This document shows, piece after piece, positions 27,307-35,907 of a stretch of 64,000 bases of DNA (its first letter is position 1; each line of letters opens with the position of its first letter). Source of the stretch: CBDFHJ01 sp965247635 (lineage in GTDB: Bacteria; Chloroflexota; Dehalococcoidia; Lucifugimonadales; Australimonadaceae); the NCBI GenBank assembly GCA_965247635.1, contig CBDFHJ010000008.1, positions 248,001 to 312,000 of the forward strand. Reading direction: 5' to 3'. The translations under genes and the position numbers were made by a program. Below the pieces are notes generated by a model, which made no database searches, was not told the DNA's origin, and worked only from the letters and a program-made list of their open reading frames with translations.

Positions 27307-28212
27307 CTAGAGCCGGCCCTGGATGAAGTTGGTAATGACCCTGTCGTGCTCTTCGGGGTGCTCCCACTGGGGCCAATGCGCCGCGTCCTTCATAAGGTAA
27401 TGCTTGGCGTCGGGGATGAGACTGGCGAGGTGTTCGCCTACCTCCGGAGGGTTGCTGGGGTTGAGCTCCGTCCAGAAGACCAAGGTAGGCGGTTTCAGTT
27501 TCGCGCAGTCCTCCTCTTCGTAGCGTGCCCGGCGGCCACCCGGCGGCGTGCTGAGCGCGGCGGTGAAAGCGGTCCGCATCGCCTCTCGGACGTCCGGCAG
27601 GGAGTAGAGCTGCAGGCGCACCTCCACCAGCTCATCGGTCACCCGGTCGGGCGTGGTCATCAGCCACTCCAGGCGGCTGCGAATGGCGGCTGGGTCGAGG
27701 CTGTCCAGGGCCTCCAGGCCAAGGCGCATGGCGTTTTCCACCGGATTGAGCGGTGGCGGGAACGTTCGCTTGAAATTGATCTGGGCGCCGGTGTTCAGGA
27801 TGAGCTTTCCACACCGGTCGGGGTGCTCCAGGCCCAGCCGGAACGTGATGTGAGCCCCCATGGACTCCCCTTCGACGTGGGCCCACGGGATCCCCTCGAC
27901 GTCCATGAGTTCGACGACGGCCGCTACCGCGTGCCCTTGCCGGTCGTCGGTGTCCTTGGGCTCCTTGCTGGAGAGGCCGTGATACAGGACGTCAATAGCG
28001 TAGACGTGGAACTCCTTGGCCAGGTTCATGACGTTCCGTGCCCACGCCTCAGCGTGGCCTCCACTGCCGTGGATAAGGATGAGCGGTTCACCGGACCCTG
28101 CCTCGATGACGCGGGTGGTGTACCGCTCGCCTTCGACAAACCGGGTCTGGCTGCCCATCAGCTCCACGTAGATGGATCGCCATTTCGTCTCCGTGCCAAC
28201 GTTTGCAGCCAT
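27307..28212 (-). CDS. Alpha/beta hydrolase
   Basis: A 301-residue alpha/beta-hydrolase with the catalytic set visible: oxyanion-hole HGSGGH (about 48-53), nucleophile elbow GESMGA, and the His in AHWPQWEHPEEH near the end. It resembles hydrolases that act on meta-cleavage products or on esters. The ATG at 28212 follows GAGGAGG. An MFS transporter gene lies just upstream on the same strand (42-base gap), so uptake and hydrolysis of one organic acid or ester is a reasonable inference. Confidence 0.87.
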   Translation of the reverse strand: MAANVGTETKWRSIYVELMGSQTRFVEGERYTTRVIEAGSGEPLILIHGSGGHAEAWARNVMNLAKEFHVYAIDVLYHGLSSKEPKDTDDRQGHAVAAVVELMDVEGIPWAHVEGESMGAHITFRLGLEHPDRCGKLILNTGAQINFKRTFPPPLNPVENAMRLGLEALDSLDPAAIRSRLEWLMTTPDRVTDELVEVRLQLYSLPDVREAMRTAFTAALSTPPGGRRARYEEEDCAKLKPPTLVFWTELNPSNPPEVGEHLASLIPDAKHYLMKDAAHWPQWEHPEEHDRVITNFIQGRL

Positions 28213-28254
28213 GTCCCCTCCTCTATTGAAGCGTTTAGGAGCCTCTGCCGCCGC

Positions 28255-29610
28255 CTATCCCGTGGCGCTGACCGTGCTGGGTTCGCTCACCGGTGACTTG
28301 AGCGGCCTCGCCAGGAACATCAGCGCCGCGGCGCCCATCCACCCAACCAGCATGATCCAGAAGGCCGCGTCGTACGACCCCGTAGCGTCGCGGAGGAGGG
28401 CGATCCAGTACGGCCCTACGCCGAGCGACACCATAGAGAGCGTCGCGAACACGCTTCGGATGGCGCCGATGTTCCGCCGCCCGAAGTAGTTGGGCCATAC
28501 CAGTTGCGAGATGGCCACGTAGCCGCCCAGCGTCAGCCCCATTATGGCGGTGTGGAGAAAGGCCAGCGGGGCGGAGTCTGTGTAGATCAGCATGAGCAGG
28601 GGCAGGCCCGTGGCGACGCTCAAGGCTATGAGCAGCGGCCGAATGTGGTACCGGTCGGCCATGATGCCCCAGACTATCCGGCCGATGATGGCGAAGAACC
28701 CATACGTGGATATCACCGCCGCGGCCGTGTCGGCGCTAATCCCGTTGTCGGTGAAGTGCGGGTACCAGCTCGACCCGAGCCCGATGGTCGACGGCCCGAT
28801 GAGTACGCTGGCCAACACCAGGAACCACGTGGTTCGCTGGCGCAGGGCCTGCCGTACCGTGTAGTTGTACTCAGTGGCCCCCGAACGCACCCGGGGCCGA
28901 GGCGCCGGCTGAACTGGCCTCTCCACTCCATCCCCGCCGCCCAGCTCCGGCTGGTCTCCATCCGGCAACAGGCCGATGTCTTCCGGGGAGCGGTGCACCA
29001 GCAGCGATAGCGGCAGCACCAGCAGCAACATGATGACACCCAAGCAAACCCATGCCGTCCGCCAGCCGAATAGGTCAATGAGCAGACTCACGTACAGGGG
29101 TGAGGCCAGAGCCGCCGCCGCGCTGCCCATGGACCCAAAGCTGGTGGCCCGGCCCCGCTTGCGCACAAACCACTTCGGCATGAGCGCCTGAAAGATTTGG
29201 CCGCCCGCTCCCGCCGAGCTTATGCCTCCGAGCACACCGAAGATGAGGTAGAACTCGGTCAGCGACTGGACCCTGCCCACCGCCATGAGCGTCGCCCCGA
29301 ACACGATGGTCGTGGTGACCAGGAGGGGCCGTGGCCACCGCCGGTGGTCCATGAGTCGGTTCGTAAACGGGAAGAGGACCATGCCGATCAGGAATCGCAT
29401 GGTCAGGGCGGCGAACAGCGATGAGCGACTCCACCCCAGGTCGTCTTCCATGGCCACCGCGAGCAGCGGAAAGGACCAGGGGCCGATGGCCAGCATCATC
29501 GCCAAAAACTGGGCGCCCACCAGGAGCCATCCGTAGTAAAACGGAAGCCGCCGCGCCCACGCGACGGGTGCCGCGGTCGCCGCTTGTGCCTGTTCCCCAG
29601 GGCTAGCCAT
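28255..29610 (-). CDS. MFS transporter (monocarboxylate/OxlT-like)
   Basis: A 451-residue major facilitator with about 12 membrane helices and a cytoplasmic loop near residue 210 (PEDIGLLPDGDQPE). The N-terminal YYGWLLVGAQFLAMM and the segment GLGSSWYPHFTDNGIS are typical of the OxlT/monocarboxylate branch. A conserved loop (VRKRGRATSFGSMGSAA) lies after the fourth helix. It probably moves organic anions across the inner membrane. The ATG at 29610 lacks a clear ribosome site. It is followed by the alpha/beta hydrolase gene. Confidence 0.87.
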   Translation of the reverse strand: MASPGEQAQAATAAPVAWARRLPFYYGWLLVGAQFLAMMLAIGPWSFPLLAVAMEDDLGWSRSSLFAALTMRFLIGMVLFPFTNRLMDHRRWPRPLLVTTTIVFGATLMAVGRVQSLTEFYLIFGVLGGISSAGAGGQIFQALMPKWFVRKRGRATSFGSMGSAAAALASPLYVSLLIDLFGWRTAWVCLGVIMLLLVLPLSLLVHRSPEDIGLLPDGDQPELGGGDGVERPVQPAPRPRVRSGATEYNYTVRQALRQRTTWFLVLASVLIGPSTIGLGSSWYPHFTDNGISADTAAAVISTYGFFAIIGRIVWGIMADRYHIRPLLIALSVATGLPLLMLIYTDSAPLAFLHTAIMGLTLGGYVAISQLVWPNYFGRRNIGAIRSVFATLSMVSLGVGPYWIALLRDATGSYDAAFWIMLVGWMGAAALMFLARPLKSPVSEPSTVSATG

Positions 29611-29769
29611 GGACTCCTCTGGGCCAGGGGTGGACGTGAAAACGCCTCTCTCCGCGGCACCCGTCGCTGGCCCTACCCTTCAATCGATAGCGCCGGTCCG
29701 CCGCGCTGCCGCGACTGTACCATGCCACCGTGTTGTGTCAATGCAATGACGCGGCGTGGCTGTGGTCAC

Positions 29770-29800
29770 AAAAAGGCCCGGAGGAGTGTTCCTCCGAGCC
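29770..29800 (-). terminator. Terminator after the thioredoxin-like gene
   Basis: On the minus strand GGCTCGGAGGA pairs with TCCTCCGGGCC around ACAC, followed by TTTTT. It lies 36 bases past the stop of the gene at 29836. Confidence 0.8.
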
Positions 29801-29835
29801 TATGCGCCTAGGCGGCTTTTGCTAGCAAGGGCTGG

Positions 29836-30153
29836 TCACGCGTGCTGCATCGCACCCTTAACGGCGGTGGCGACCCAATCGCGAGGAGGAGAGCCTTCAG
29901 GTCGCCCATCCACCCAGTAGAGCCGGCACTCCAGGTTGAAACCCTCGGTTGGAACGTCCGGCTCGACGTCGCGCTCGTCTATCCGGATAGTGGGCGAACC
30001 CACGAACCGCAGCTGCCACGCATGTGCGTTGCTCGTCACTCTGACGAGGTTAATCGGCCCGTCCACTCCGTGCTCGGCTAAGACCGCTTCCAGCTCCCGT
30101 TTTGTCGCTTTCCAGTTGGGACAACCGTCAAAGTAGAGCAGTTCAACCTTCAT
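29836..30153 (-). CDS. Thioredoxin-like small protein
   Basis: A 105-residue protein opening KVELLYFDGCPNWKATKREL, the pattern of a thioredoxin-fold family with a single N-terminal Cys in GCPN. SPTIRIDERDVEP provides the cis-Pro strand, and a second Cys occurs in LECRLYWVDG. A role in thiol or metal chemistry is plausible, but the CxxC of classical thioredoxins is missing. The ATG at 30153 follows AGAGAGGAA. It is flanked by terminators on both sides and should be monocistronic. Confidence 0.75.
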   Translation of the reverse strand: MKVELLYFDGCPNWKATKRELEAVLAEHGVDGPINLVRVTSNAHAWQLRFVGSPTIRIDERDVEPDVPTEGFNLECRLYWVDGRPEGSPPRDWVATAVKGAMQHA

Positions 30154-30237
30154 ATCCGTTCCTCTCTTTTTCGTTCAGCAGGCTCTCAACTTCACGCTCG
30201 GCGCCGCTCGTGGCTCCCAGACCCTCGCGCCAGCGTA

Positions 30238-30269
30238 AGAGGCCCGATGGGTGAACCCACCGGGCCTCT
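30238..30269 (-). terminator. Long hairpin downstream of the membrane-protein pair
   Basis: AGAGGCCCGATGGGT faces ACCCACCGGGCCTCT with a single mismatch in the 15-bp stem and a two-base loop. It lies about 75 bases past the stop at 30346 on the minus strand. The T run after it is short. Confidence 0.65.
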
Positions 30270-30345
30270 ACGGCAGTACGGCGGCCCCACTATTCCCCCT
30301 CCTTCCTCTTCACCAGCCTGCCGTCTGCCATCGAAGGATGACCGG

Positions 30346-31036
30346 CTATCCGGCCAATGCCTCCTCGTCTGCCAGCTCCCGGATCCGCCGCGACTGAAGC
30401 CGGATGACCGTCACAATGGTGGTCAACCCGAGAGAGATGGACAGGAGATAGACCGCGATACCAATCCGCCGCACTCCTTCCAGCCACGTGGCCCAGGAGG
30501 TTACCGACTGGACCGTGGCTGTGTCGCCGTCCAACACCGCGTCGCCTACGACAGCGGCGAGGACGAAGTGTGTAACGATGGCGAACAGTAGCATCATCAT
30601 GCCCATCATCATGAGCGCCAGCATCGCTCGAGCGGTGTAGGGCATCACCAGGGTCAGCACTCGACGCCCCGTGCTCTCCTGGACGCTCCCGCCACCGTCG
30701 CGGAAGGCCCCAAGGATACGCGCGATGGCGAAGGTGATGGCGGAAAGGATGCCCATGAATCCGATGAACTGGACCGCCGGCACCACCTGTCCGAGCACGG
30801 CGATGGTGGAGGCGTCGCTGGTGGTAGCTGCCCCGCCGGCTATCAGGCTGCCGCGGGATAGCGGCCAGGATAAAGGCCGCGGGAAACGCCATAAGCCCCA
30901 TGAGGAACATCGGGAGCCACAGGCGCCTCCCCAGTTGTTGCGGCAGGTTCATGCCGAGGTTGCGTCGGCTGACCTGGGTATTGAACTCACCGTAGGTGAC
31001 ACGGTCTTGCGTGCGTGTTGCAGTGGCCATGGTCAT
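30346..31036 (-). pseudogene. Polytopic membrane protein, frameshifted
   Basis: The 5' part (from ATG 31036 or the better placed ATG 31030) encodes LPMFLMGLMAFPAAFILAAI; the 3' part, in another frame, encodes VLGQVVPAVQFIGFMGILSA to the stop at 30346. The change occurs at a GGG run on the + strand (30855-30857); dropping one base joins AAIRGSLIAGG in frame. The joined protein of about 230 residues matches the C-terminal half of its neighbour (LRQGGGEVQES against FRDGGGSVQES). It begins 8 bases after that neighbour ends. Function unknown. Consensus error or true decay cannot be separated here. Confidence 0.75.
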
Positions 31037-31044
31037 TGTCCTTT

Positions 31045-32040
31045 CTATCGCCCGTCCGTGATCAGCTGGCGGATGCGCCAGAACTGGAACGGAAGGATCT
31101 TGGTTCCGATGGTTGCCAAAGCCAGCACAATGCCAGAGAGGATGAGCCCCAGGCTGATCTCCCGCAGCGGGCCCAGCCAGGCGAAGTAGGCCGCGATGGA
31201 AGTTGGGTCGTCCAGCGTCGCCACGTATGCGTAGAGACCGAACTGGACCATGGCGAGCATGAGCCCCACTATCATCAAACCCACAAAGGCTTTGGCAATG
31301 TAGGACATGACCGGAGTCTTAACGGCCACGCCGAGCGACTCCTGGACTTCGCCACCGCCCTGACGAAGCGACCCGAGAATGCTGCCCAGGATGAAGGCGA
31401 TGCCTGAAAGGATGAACGCCTCACCCAAGAACTCCGTCCCCTGAGCCCAGGCGCTCAACGTCAGGTAGTCGCTCCTGTCGCCGTTGGCAACCCCGGCCTC
31501 AACGAGGGACAGGACCAGGCCGATGGCCGTGACCATAGCGCCCATCAACAGCATCGGAGACCACATGGTGAAGGCCATCCGGTGGAGAAGCAGTGGCCGC
31601 GGCGCTCGCTCGGTATGGGTTGCGGTGCCGTAAGGCGTGCTGACGCGCGATGAGCTGATCTCGGTCTTGTTGGGAACGTCGGGGACCAGCTTGGCCAGCC
31701 CCGCCTTCACGCTTTCCACCCGGACCCACAGCCGTCGAACGATACCCAGCAAGATCAAAGCGATTCCGATCTTCAGGATGCCCAGCCCGGCTGTCGCCAC
31801 GCCGAAGGTCCATGCGTTGTTGGTCAGGATGTCCGTTTCGCTACCGTTGGTCGCCACCAGGTTGGCGTTGACCAGGCTGCCGATAAACGCGGCCATGGCA
31901 ACCATGATTCCAACAAGGGCAACGACCACTCCAATTCGCGCAGGACTGGACTTGGAGTGGCAGTCCACTGTGGTTGAGGGCCTCAAAACGCCGCTAGGCC
32001 GGATGATACCCCTTTGCACCGTCGTAGCTTGTACCGTCAT
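31045..32040 (-). CDS. Polytopic membrane protein of unknown function (331 aa)
   Basis: I do not recognise a named family. About six membrane helices are visible: two in residues 35-105, a soluble linker with charged residues, then four between about 155 and 315. The segment SLRQGGGEVQESLGV separates helices 4 and 5 and is shared with the downstream paralogue. The ATG at 32040 follows AGAGGAGAG. The two genes form a tight pair, suggesting a complex of related subunits, perhaps now broken by the frameshift in the second. Confidence 0.75.
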   Translation of the reverse strand: MTVQATTVQRGIIRPSGVLRPSTTVDCHSKSSPARIGVVVALVGIMVAMAAFIGSLVNANLVATNGSETDILTNNAWTFGVATAGLGILKIGIALILLGIVRRLWVRVESVKAGLAKLVPDVPNKTEISSSRVSTPYGTATHTERAPRPLLLHRMAFTMWSPMLLMGAMVTAIGLVLSLVEAGVANGDRSDYLTLSAWAQGTEFLGEAFILSGIAFILGSILGSLRQGGGEVQESLGVAVKTPVMSYIAKAFVGLMIVGLMLAMVQFGLYAYVATLDDPTSIAAYFAWLGPLREISLGLILSGIVLALATIGTKILPFQFWRIRQLITDGR

Positions 32041-32340
32041 ACGATCTCTCCTCTTATGCTTGGTAAGTCGACCTCAGACACGAATTCGGTCCAACATCAT
32101 CAAGGGCTATTCATCGCACAGCCTCCTCAGTTAGGAGTCCTGGCCGCTTCCACCGTCCACTCTGTGCTATCCGCGGTGTACTCGTTTATTGGGATGCCGC
32201 CACGGCGTTGGGGGATGCATTCGCATCGACCCATCGCACGTCCGTGGAGCCGTCCTGACACGCAGGGGACGTACGGTGAACAGCTGTGCGAATGTGCGCC
32301 TTACGCGGGTAGGTCGAGACTGATGCGCGCGGAAGCATGC
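32041..32340. other. Intergenic stretch, no feature recognised
   Basis: About 300 bases between the membrane-protein start and the glnA terminator. It must hold the promoter of the minus-strand membrane-protein pair, but I see no convincing -35/-10 pair. Short frames on both strands have no ribosome site and unconvincing composition. Confidence 0.5.
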
Positions 32341-32408
32341 AAAAAGAACGAGGGGAGCCCCGGTTTCGGGGCTCCCCTCGTTCTCGGCTATCGGGGCTCC
32401 CCTCGTTC
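32341..32408 (-). terminator. glnA terminator with a duplicated arm
   Basis: GAACGAGGGGAGCCCC (32346-32361) pairs perfectly with GGGGCTCCCCTCGTTC (32368-32383), and on the minus strand five T follow (32345-32341). The second arm occurs again at 32393-32408, so two alternative 16-bp stems can form with the same partner. It lies 23 bases past the glnA stop. Confidence 0.9.
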
Positions 32409-32431
32409 TCGGCTAGGCGTGTTCCGTTAGG

Positions 32432-33871
32432 TTAAGCGTCCAGGTACAGGTAAAACTCGTAGGGGTGCGGGCGCAGCCTGACCGGGTCCACCTCGTTCGT
32501 GCGCTTGTAATCAATCCACTTCTCGATCACGTCTGGAGTGAACACGTCGCCCTGCAGCAGGAAGTCGTGGTCCTCCTCCAAGGCATCCAGCACCTCTTCC
32601 AAGGAACCGGGCACCTGGCGCACCTTTGCCGCCTCCTCGGGCGGCAGGTCGTACAGGTCCTTGTCGATAGGTTCGCCTGGGTCAATCTCGTTCACCACGC
32701 CGTCCAGCCCAGCCATGAGCATCGCGGCGAAGGCAAGGTAGGGGTTGCACGTGGGATCCGGCGGACGGAACTCCACCCGCTTGGCGTTGGGGTTGGTGTT
32801 GTACACCGGGATTCGGGCCGCCGCGCTGCGGTTACGCTGCGAATACACCAGGTTTACCGGCGCCTCGAAGCCCGGCACCAGCCGGCGGTACGAGTTGGTG
32901 GTGGGGGCGATGAGCGCCAGGACGGCTGCCGCGTGCTTGAACAGGCCGCCGATGTAGTTCAGCGCCATCTTGCTGGTCAGCGCGTAGCCGCTCTCGTCGA
33001 AGAAGAGGTTGGTCCCTCCCTTCCACAGGCTCTGGTGCACATGCATTCCGGAGCCGTTATCCTCGAACAGCGGCTTGGGCATGAAGGTTGCCACCTTCCC
33101 GTGAGACCGGGCCACGTTCTTGACGATGTACTTGTGCATCATCACCTGGTCGGCCATCCGAGTAAGGGTCTTAAACCGCATGTCGATCTCGCCCTGCCCC
33201 GCCGTGGCCACCTCGTGGTGATGGACCTCTATGTCGATCCCGCTGTCTATCAGCTGCAGCACGCACTCAGACCGGATGTCCTGCAACGAATCCGTCGGAG
33301 GCGTCGGGAAGTACCCTCCCTTGTACTTGGGACGGTGCCCCTGGTTGGGGCGGTCACTCCTCCCTGAGTTCCAGATCCCTTCGTCCGAGTCGATGAAGTA
33401 GTACCCGCTGTGCTCGTTCTGATCGAACCGGACGTCGTCGAAGATGAAGTGTTCCAGCTCCGGGCCCCAGTTGCTGATATCGGCGAGCCCCGTGGACTTC
33501 AGATACGCCTCCGCCTTCTGAGCTATGTGGCGCGGGTCTCGCGAGTATGGCCCGCCCGCGACGGGGTCGCGAACGTTACACACAAAGCTTATCGTGGGTA
33601 TCTTTAGCGCCGGGTCCACGAATACCGACGAAAGGTCTGGCACCAGCATCATGTCGCTTTCATCGATGCTCTGGAACCCCCGGATGCTGGAGCCGTCGAA
33701 CCCCAGCCCTTCCGTAAACGACCCCTCGTCCAGATGAGTCAACGGCACGGAGAAGTGCTGCCACGTGCCGGGCAGGTCGGTGAATTTCAGGTCTGCGATC
33801 CGGATCCCGTGCTGCTCACAGTACGCACGAACCTCCTTCAGCGTCGTACCAATCTCTCGGGAACTGGCCAT
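32432..33871 (-). CDS. glnA: Glutamine synthetase type I
   Basis: The 479-residue protein is a GSI glutamine synthetase, which forms glutamine from glutamate, ammonia and ATP. It shows GFDGSSIRGFQSIDESDM, GPELEHFIFDDVRFD with metal Glu, the ATP-binding KPLFEDNGSGMHVHQSLWK, and NRSAAARIP. LYDLPPEEAAKV near residue 395 includes the Tyr that is adenylylated in the GSI-beta class, and the length suits that class. The ATG at 33871 follows GAAGGGAGGG. A TATAAT on the minus strand at 33977-33982 may be its promoter, and a strong terminator follows. Confidence 0.97.
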   Translation of the reverse strand: MASSREIGTTLKEVRAYCEQHGIRIADLKFTDLPGTWQHFSVPLTHLDEGSFTEGLGFDGSSIRGFQSIDESDMMLVPDLSSVFVDPALKIPTISFVCNVRDPVAGGPYSRDPRHIAQKAEAYLKSTGLADISNWGPELEHFIFDDVRFDQNEHSGYYFIDSDEGIWNSGRSDRPNQGHRPKYKGGYFPTPPTDSLQDIRSECVLQLIDSGIDIEVHHHEVATAGQGEIDMRFKTLTRMADQVMMHKYIVKNVARSHGKVATFMPKPLFEDNGSGMHVHQSLWKGGTNLFFDESGYALTSKMALNYIGGLFKHAAAVLALIAPTTNSYRRLVPGFEAPVNLVYSQRNRSAAARIPVYNTNPNAKRVEFRPPDPTCNPYLAFAAMLMAGLDGVVNEIDPGEPIDKDLYDLPPEEAAKVRQVPGSLEEVLDALEEDHDFLLQGDVFTPDVIEKWIDYKRTNEVDPVRLRPHPYEFYLYLDA

Positions 33872-33976
33872 GGGTACTCCCTCCCTTCATAGTACTCATA
33901 CCCTTTGGAGCGGCCGCTTGCCACGGGTGTGCGCCCGGACGACTCCGGAGGGCTAGGCCAACCGTGGCCCGGCGCT

Positions 33977-33982
33977 ATTATA
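33977..33982 (-). promoter_or_regulatory. Possible glnA -10 box
   Basis: TATAAT on the minus strand would start transcription near 33970 and give a leader of about 100 bases before glnA. No good -35 hexamer is present at 17 bases, so an activator might be needed. Confidence 0.4.
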
Positions 33983-34313
33983 GGTGGTCACGGCCGCTTT
34001 GGGAGAAACGCGCGTTACAACTTTGTAAACTTTTTCACGCTGCCCTTGCCCTCCTCCCCGCTGGGAGAGAGGACGGGTGGCCCCGCAGCCAGATTGCCGC
34101 AGCCTCCCGTCGTCAGGCGTGGCGAACTTCGGGGACACCGCACTAGGAGGCATCCTGAGCAAAATCGAAGGGATGCCATCGCGCCCCGGCAACCGCTTGT
34201 AACGCCATGCGCCGCTGCCCTATCATGGGCGCGCCTAGCAGGGTGGAGAAAGCCCTTCCGCCCAGTCGTCCTTGTATCTTGAATGGAGGGTGAACCGGAG
34301 ATTCAATCGGCGC

Positions 34314-34385
34314 CGTGGTTCGACAGGCTCACCACGAGCGGAAAGAGAGGCCCGTTCGTCCTGAGCCTGTCGAAGGACGAACGGT
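34314..34385. repeat. Dispersed palindromic repeat, TTCGACAGGCTC type
   Basis: GGTTCGACAGGCTCACCACG faces CGTCCTGAGCCTGTCGAAGG, giving a long imperfect inverted repeat. The same words occur inside uvrC (43191-43284), inside modC (54287-54360) and at 57627-57770. The 33985-34555 gap otherwise shows no gene that I can support. Confidence 0.8.
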
Positions 34386-34554
34386 ACCGCGACCTTGTCC
34401 CTTTCTCTCAACAGGGCACCGGCGGGGGCTTGTGCGGGTCAGGCGGAAGTATGCGGCAGGGACACCGCAAGTAGGTGCAGGGGATTTGTTCGGCGTGCAG
34501 GGTTGAGTCTCGGTGGCGCTCCGGCGCGGGCTTCAATGCCTTCCGTAGTTAATA

Positions 34555-34600
34555 GCGATGGGGACCCCGCAAGTGGGTCCAGGGCCGCGCCCTGGAAGGG
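34555..34600. repeat. Dispersed repeat with CCAGGGCCGCGCCCTGG core
   Basis: GGGACCCCGCAAGTGGGTCC leads into a perfect inverted repeat, CCAGGGCCGCGCCCTGG (34579-34595). The same 17-mer recurs at 41640-41656, and a variant at 49192-49208. It lies immediately before the fabF start. Confidence 0.85.
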
Positions 34601-34611
34601 TCACGACAAAG

Positions 34612-35898
34612 ATGGCGATAGGAGCATCACGAAAGAGTGCCCCGACAAGTCGGGGCCGCAATCCGGTGTACGTCACCGGCGCTGGCATGGTGACGCCCCT
34701 GGGCCTGGACAGCGCCTCGACGTGGCAAGCCCTGTTGCGTGGTACCTCTGGCATCGACCACATCACCGCCTTCGACGCCGAGGGGTTCGACACCACCTTC
34801 GCGGGCGAAGTGAAGGGTTTCGACCCCACCGACTACCTCGACCGCAAGCACGCGCGGCGGCTGGACCGCTTCGCCCAGCTAGCTGCCGCGGCCACGTATC
34901 AGGCGCTGGCCCAGGCGGGCCTTGACCTGAACAACGGTTCCGTCGATCCCCAGCGGGTCGGCGTGGTCATCGGCAGCGGCATCGGCGGCATCCTTACCCT
35001 CTCCGAGCAGTGGGCGGTGCTGGCCGAACGCGGCCCCGACCGCGTCAGCCCCTTTCTGGTCCCCATGATGCTGGCGGATATGGCCTCCGGACAGGTGTCC
35101 ATCCTCTTCGGCGCCATGGGGCCCAACTACTGCGTGGTCACCGCATGCTCCAGCGGCGCCGACGCCATCGGCATCGCGGCCGAGATGGTCCGGCGCGGCG
35201 AGATCGACATCGCCATCGCCGGCGGCACCGAGGCGCCGATATGCCCAATCGCCGTGGCCGGGTTCAACTCCTGTCTGGCCCTCTCCACTCGCAACAACGA
35301 CCCAAAGGGCGCCAGCCGCCCCTTCGACGCGGACCGCGACGGGTTCGTCATGGCCGAGGGCGCCGGGGTCCTGGTGCTGGAGAGCCAGGAGAGCATGGTG
35401 CGGCGTGATGCGCGGCCCCTGGCCGAGCTGGCGGGCTATGGCGCTTCCTCAGACGCCTTCCACGTCACCCAGCCTGGACCTGACGGTAAGAGCGCGGCCT
35501 TCGCCATGCAGAAGGCCATGGACCAGGCTAACCTGCAACCCAAGGACCTCAGCTACATCAACGCCCACGGCACCGGCACCCCGCTCAACGATAAGTTTGA
35601 GACCGTGGCCATGAAAGCGGTGCTGGGCGACGAAGCGTACAAGGTCCGCGTCAGCTCCACCAAGTCCATGATGGGCCACGTCTTGGGCGCCGCCGGCGGG
35701 ATCGAAGCGGTCATCACCGTCATGGCTATAGACGAGGGTGCGTGTCCGCCCACCATCAACCTGGAGACCCCCGACCCGGACTGCGACCTGGACTACACCC
35801 CCTACACTCCCTACCGTGGCGTGGTCGACGCGGCCATGAGCAACAACTTCGGCTTCGGCGGCCACAACTCCTCCCTCGTCTTCAAGCGGCCGGAGTAG
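34612..35898 (+). CDS. fabF: Beta-ketoacyl-ACP synthase II
   Basis: A 428-residue KAS II-type condensing enzyme of fatty acid elongation. The Cys-His-His triad is visible: TACSSGADAIGIA (Cys), NAHGTGTPLND (His) and SMMGHVLGAAGG (His), with the C-terminal NNFGFGGHN. The ATG at 34612 is preferred because the earlier in-frame start at 34558 lies within a dispersed repeat. Even so, the N-terminal 16 residues include translation of a CCCCGACAAGTCGGGG palindrome, which other FabF proteins lack. recJ starts 9 bases after the stop, so the two are likely cotranscribed. No acpP or fabD is nearby. Confidence 0.92.
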   Translation: MAIGASRKSAPTSRGRNPVYVTGAGMVTPLGLDSASTWQALLRGTSGIDHITAFDAEGFDTTFAGEVKGFDPTDYLDRKHARRLDRFAQLAAAATYQALAQAGLDLNNGSVDPQRVGVVIGSGIGGILTLSEQWAVLAERGPDRVSPFLVPMMLADMASGQVSILFGAMGPNYCVVTACSSGADAIGIAAEMVRRGEIDIAIAGGTEAPICPIAVAGFNSCLALSTRNNDPKGASRPFDADRDGFVMAEGAGVLVLESQESMVRRDARPLAELAGYGASSDAFHVTQPGPDGKSAAFAMQKAMDQANLQPKDLSYINAHGTGTPLNDKFETVAMKAVLGDEAYKVRVSSTKSMMGHVLGAAGGIEAVITVMAIDEGACPPTINLETPDPDCDLDYTPYTPYRGVVDAAMSNNFGFGGHNSSLVFKRPE

Positions 35899-35907
35899 CG
35901 CGACCCC

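Noticed and set aside
27244..28296. 350-codon frame on the plus strand
   Set aside because: It covers the intact alpha/beta hydrolase on the minus strand, which has a full catalytic motif set and a ribosome site.
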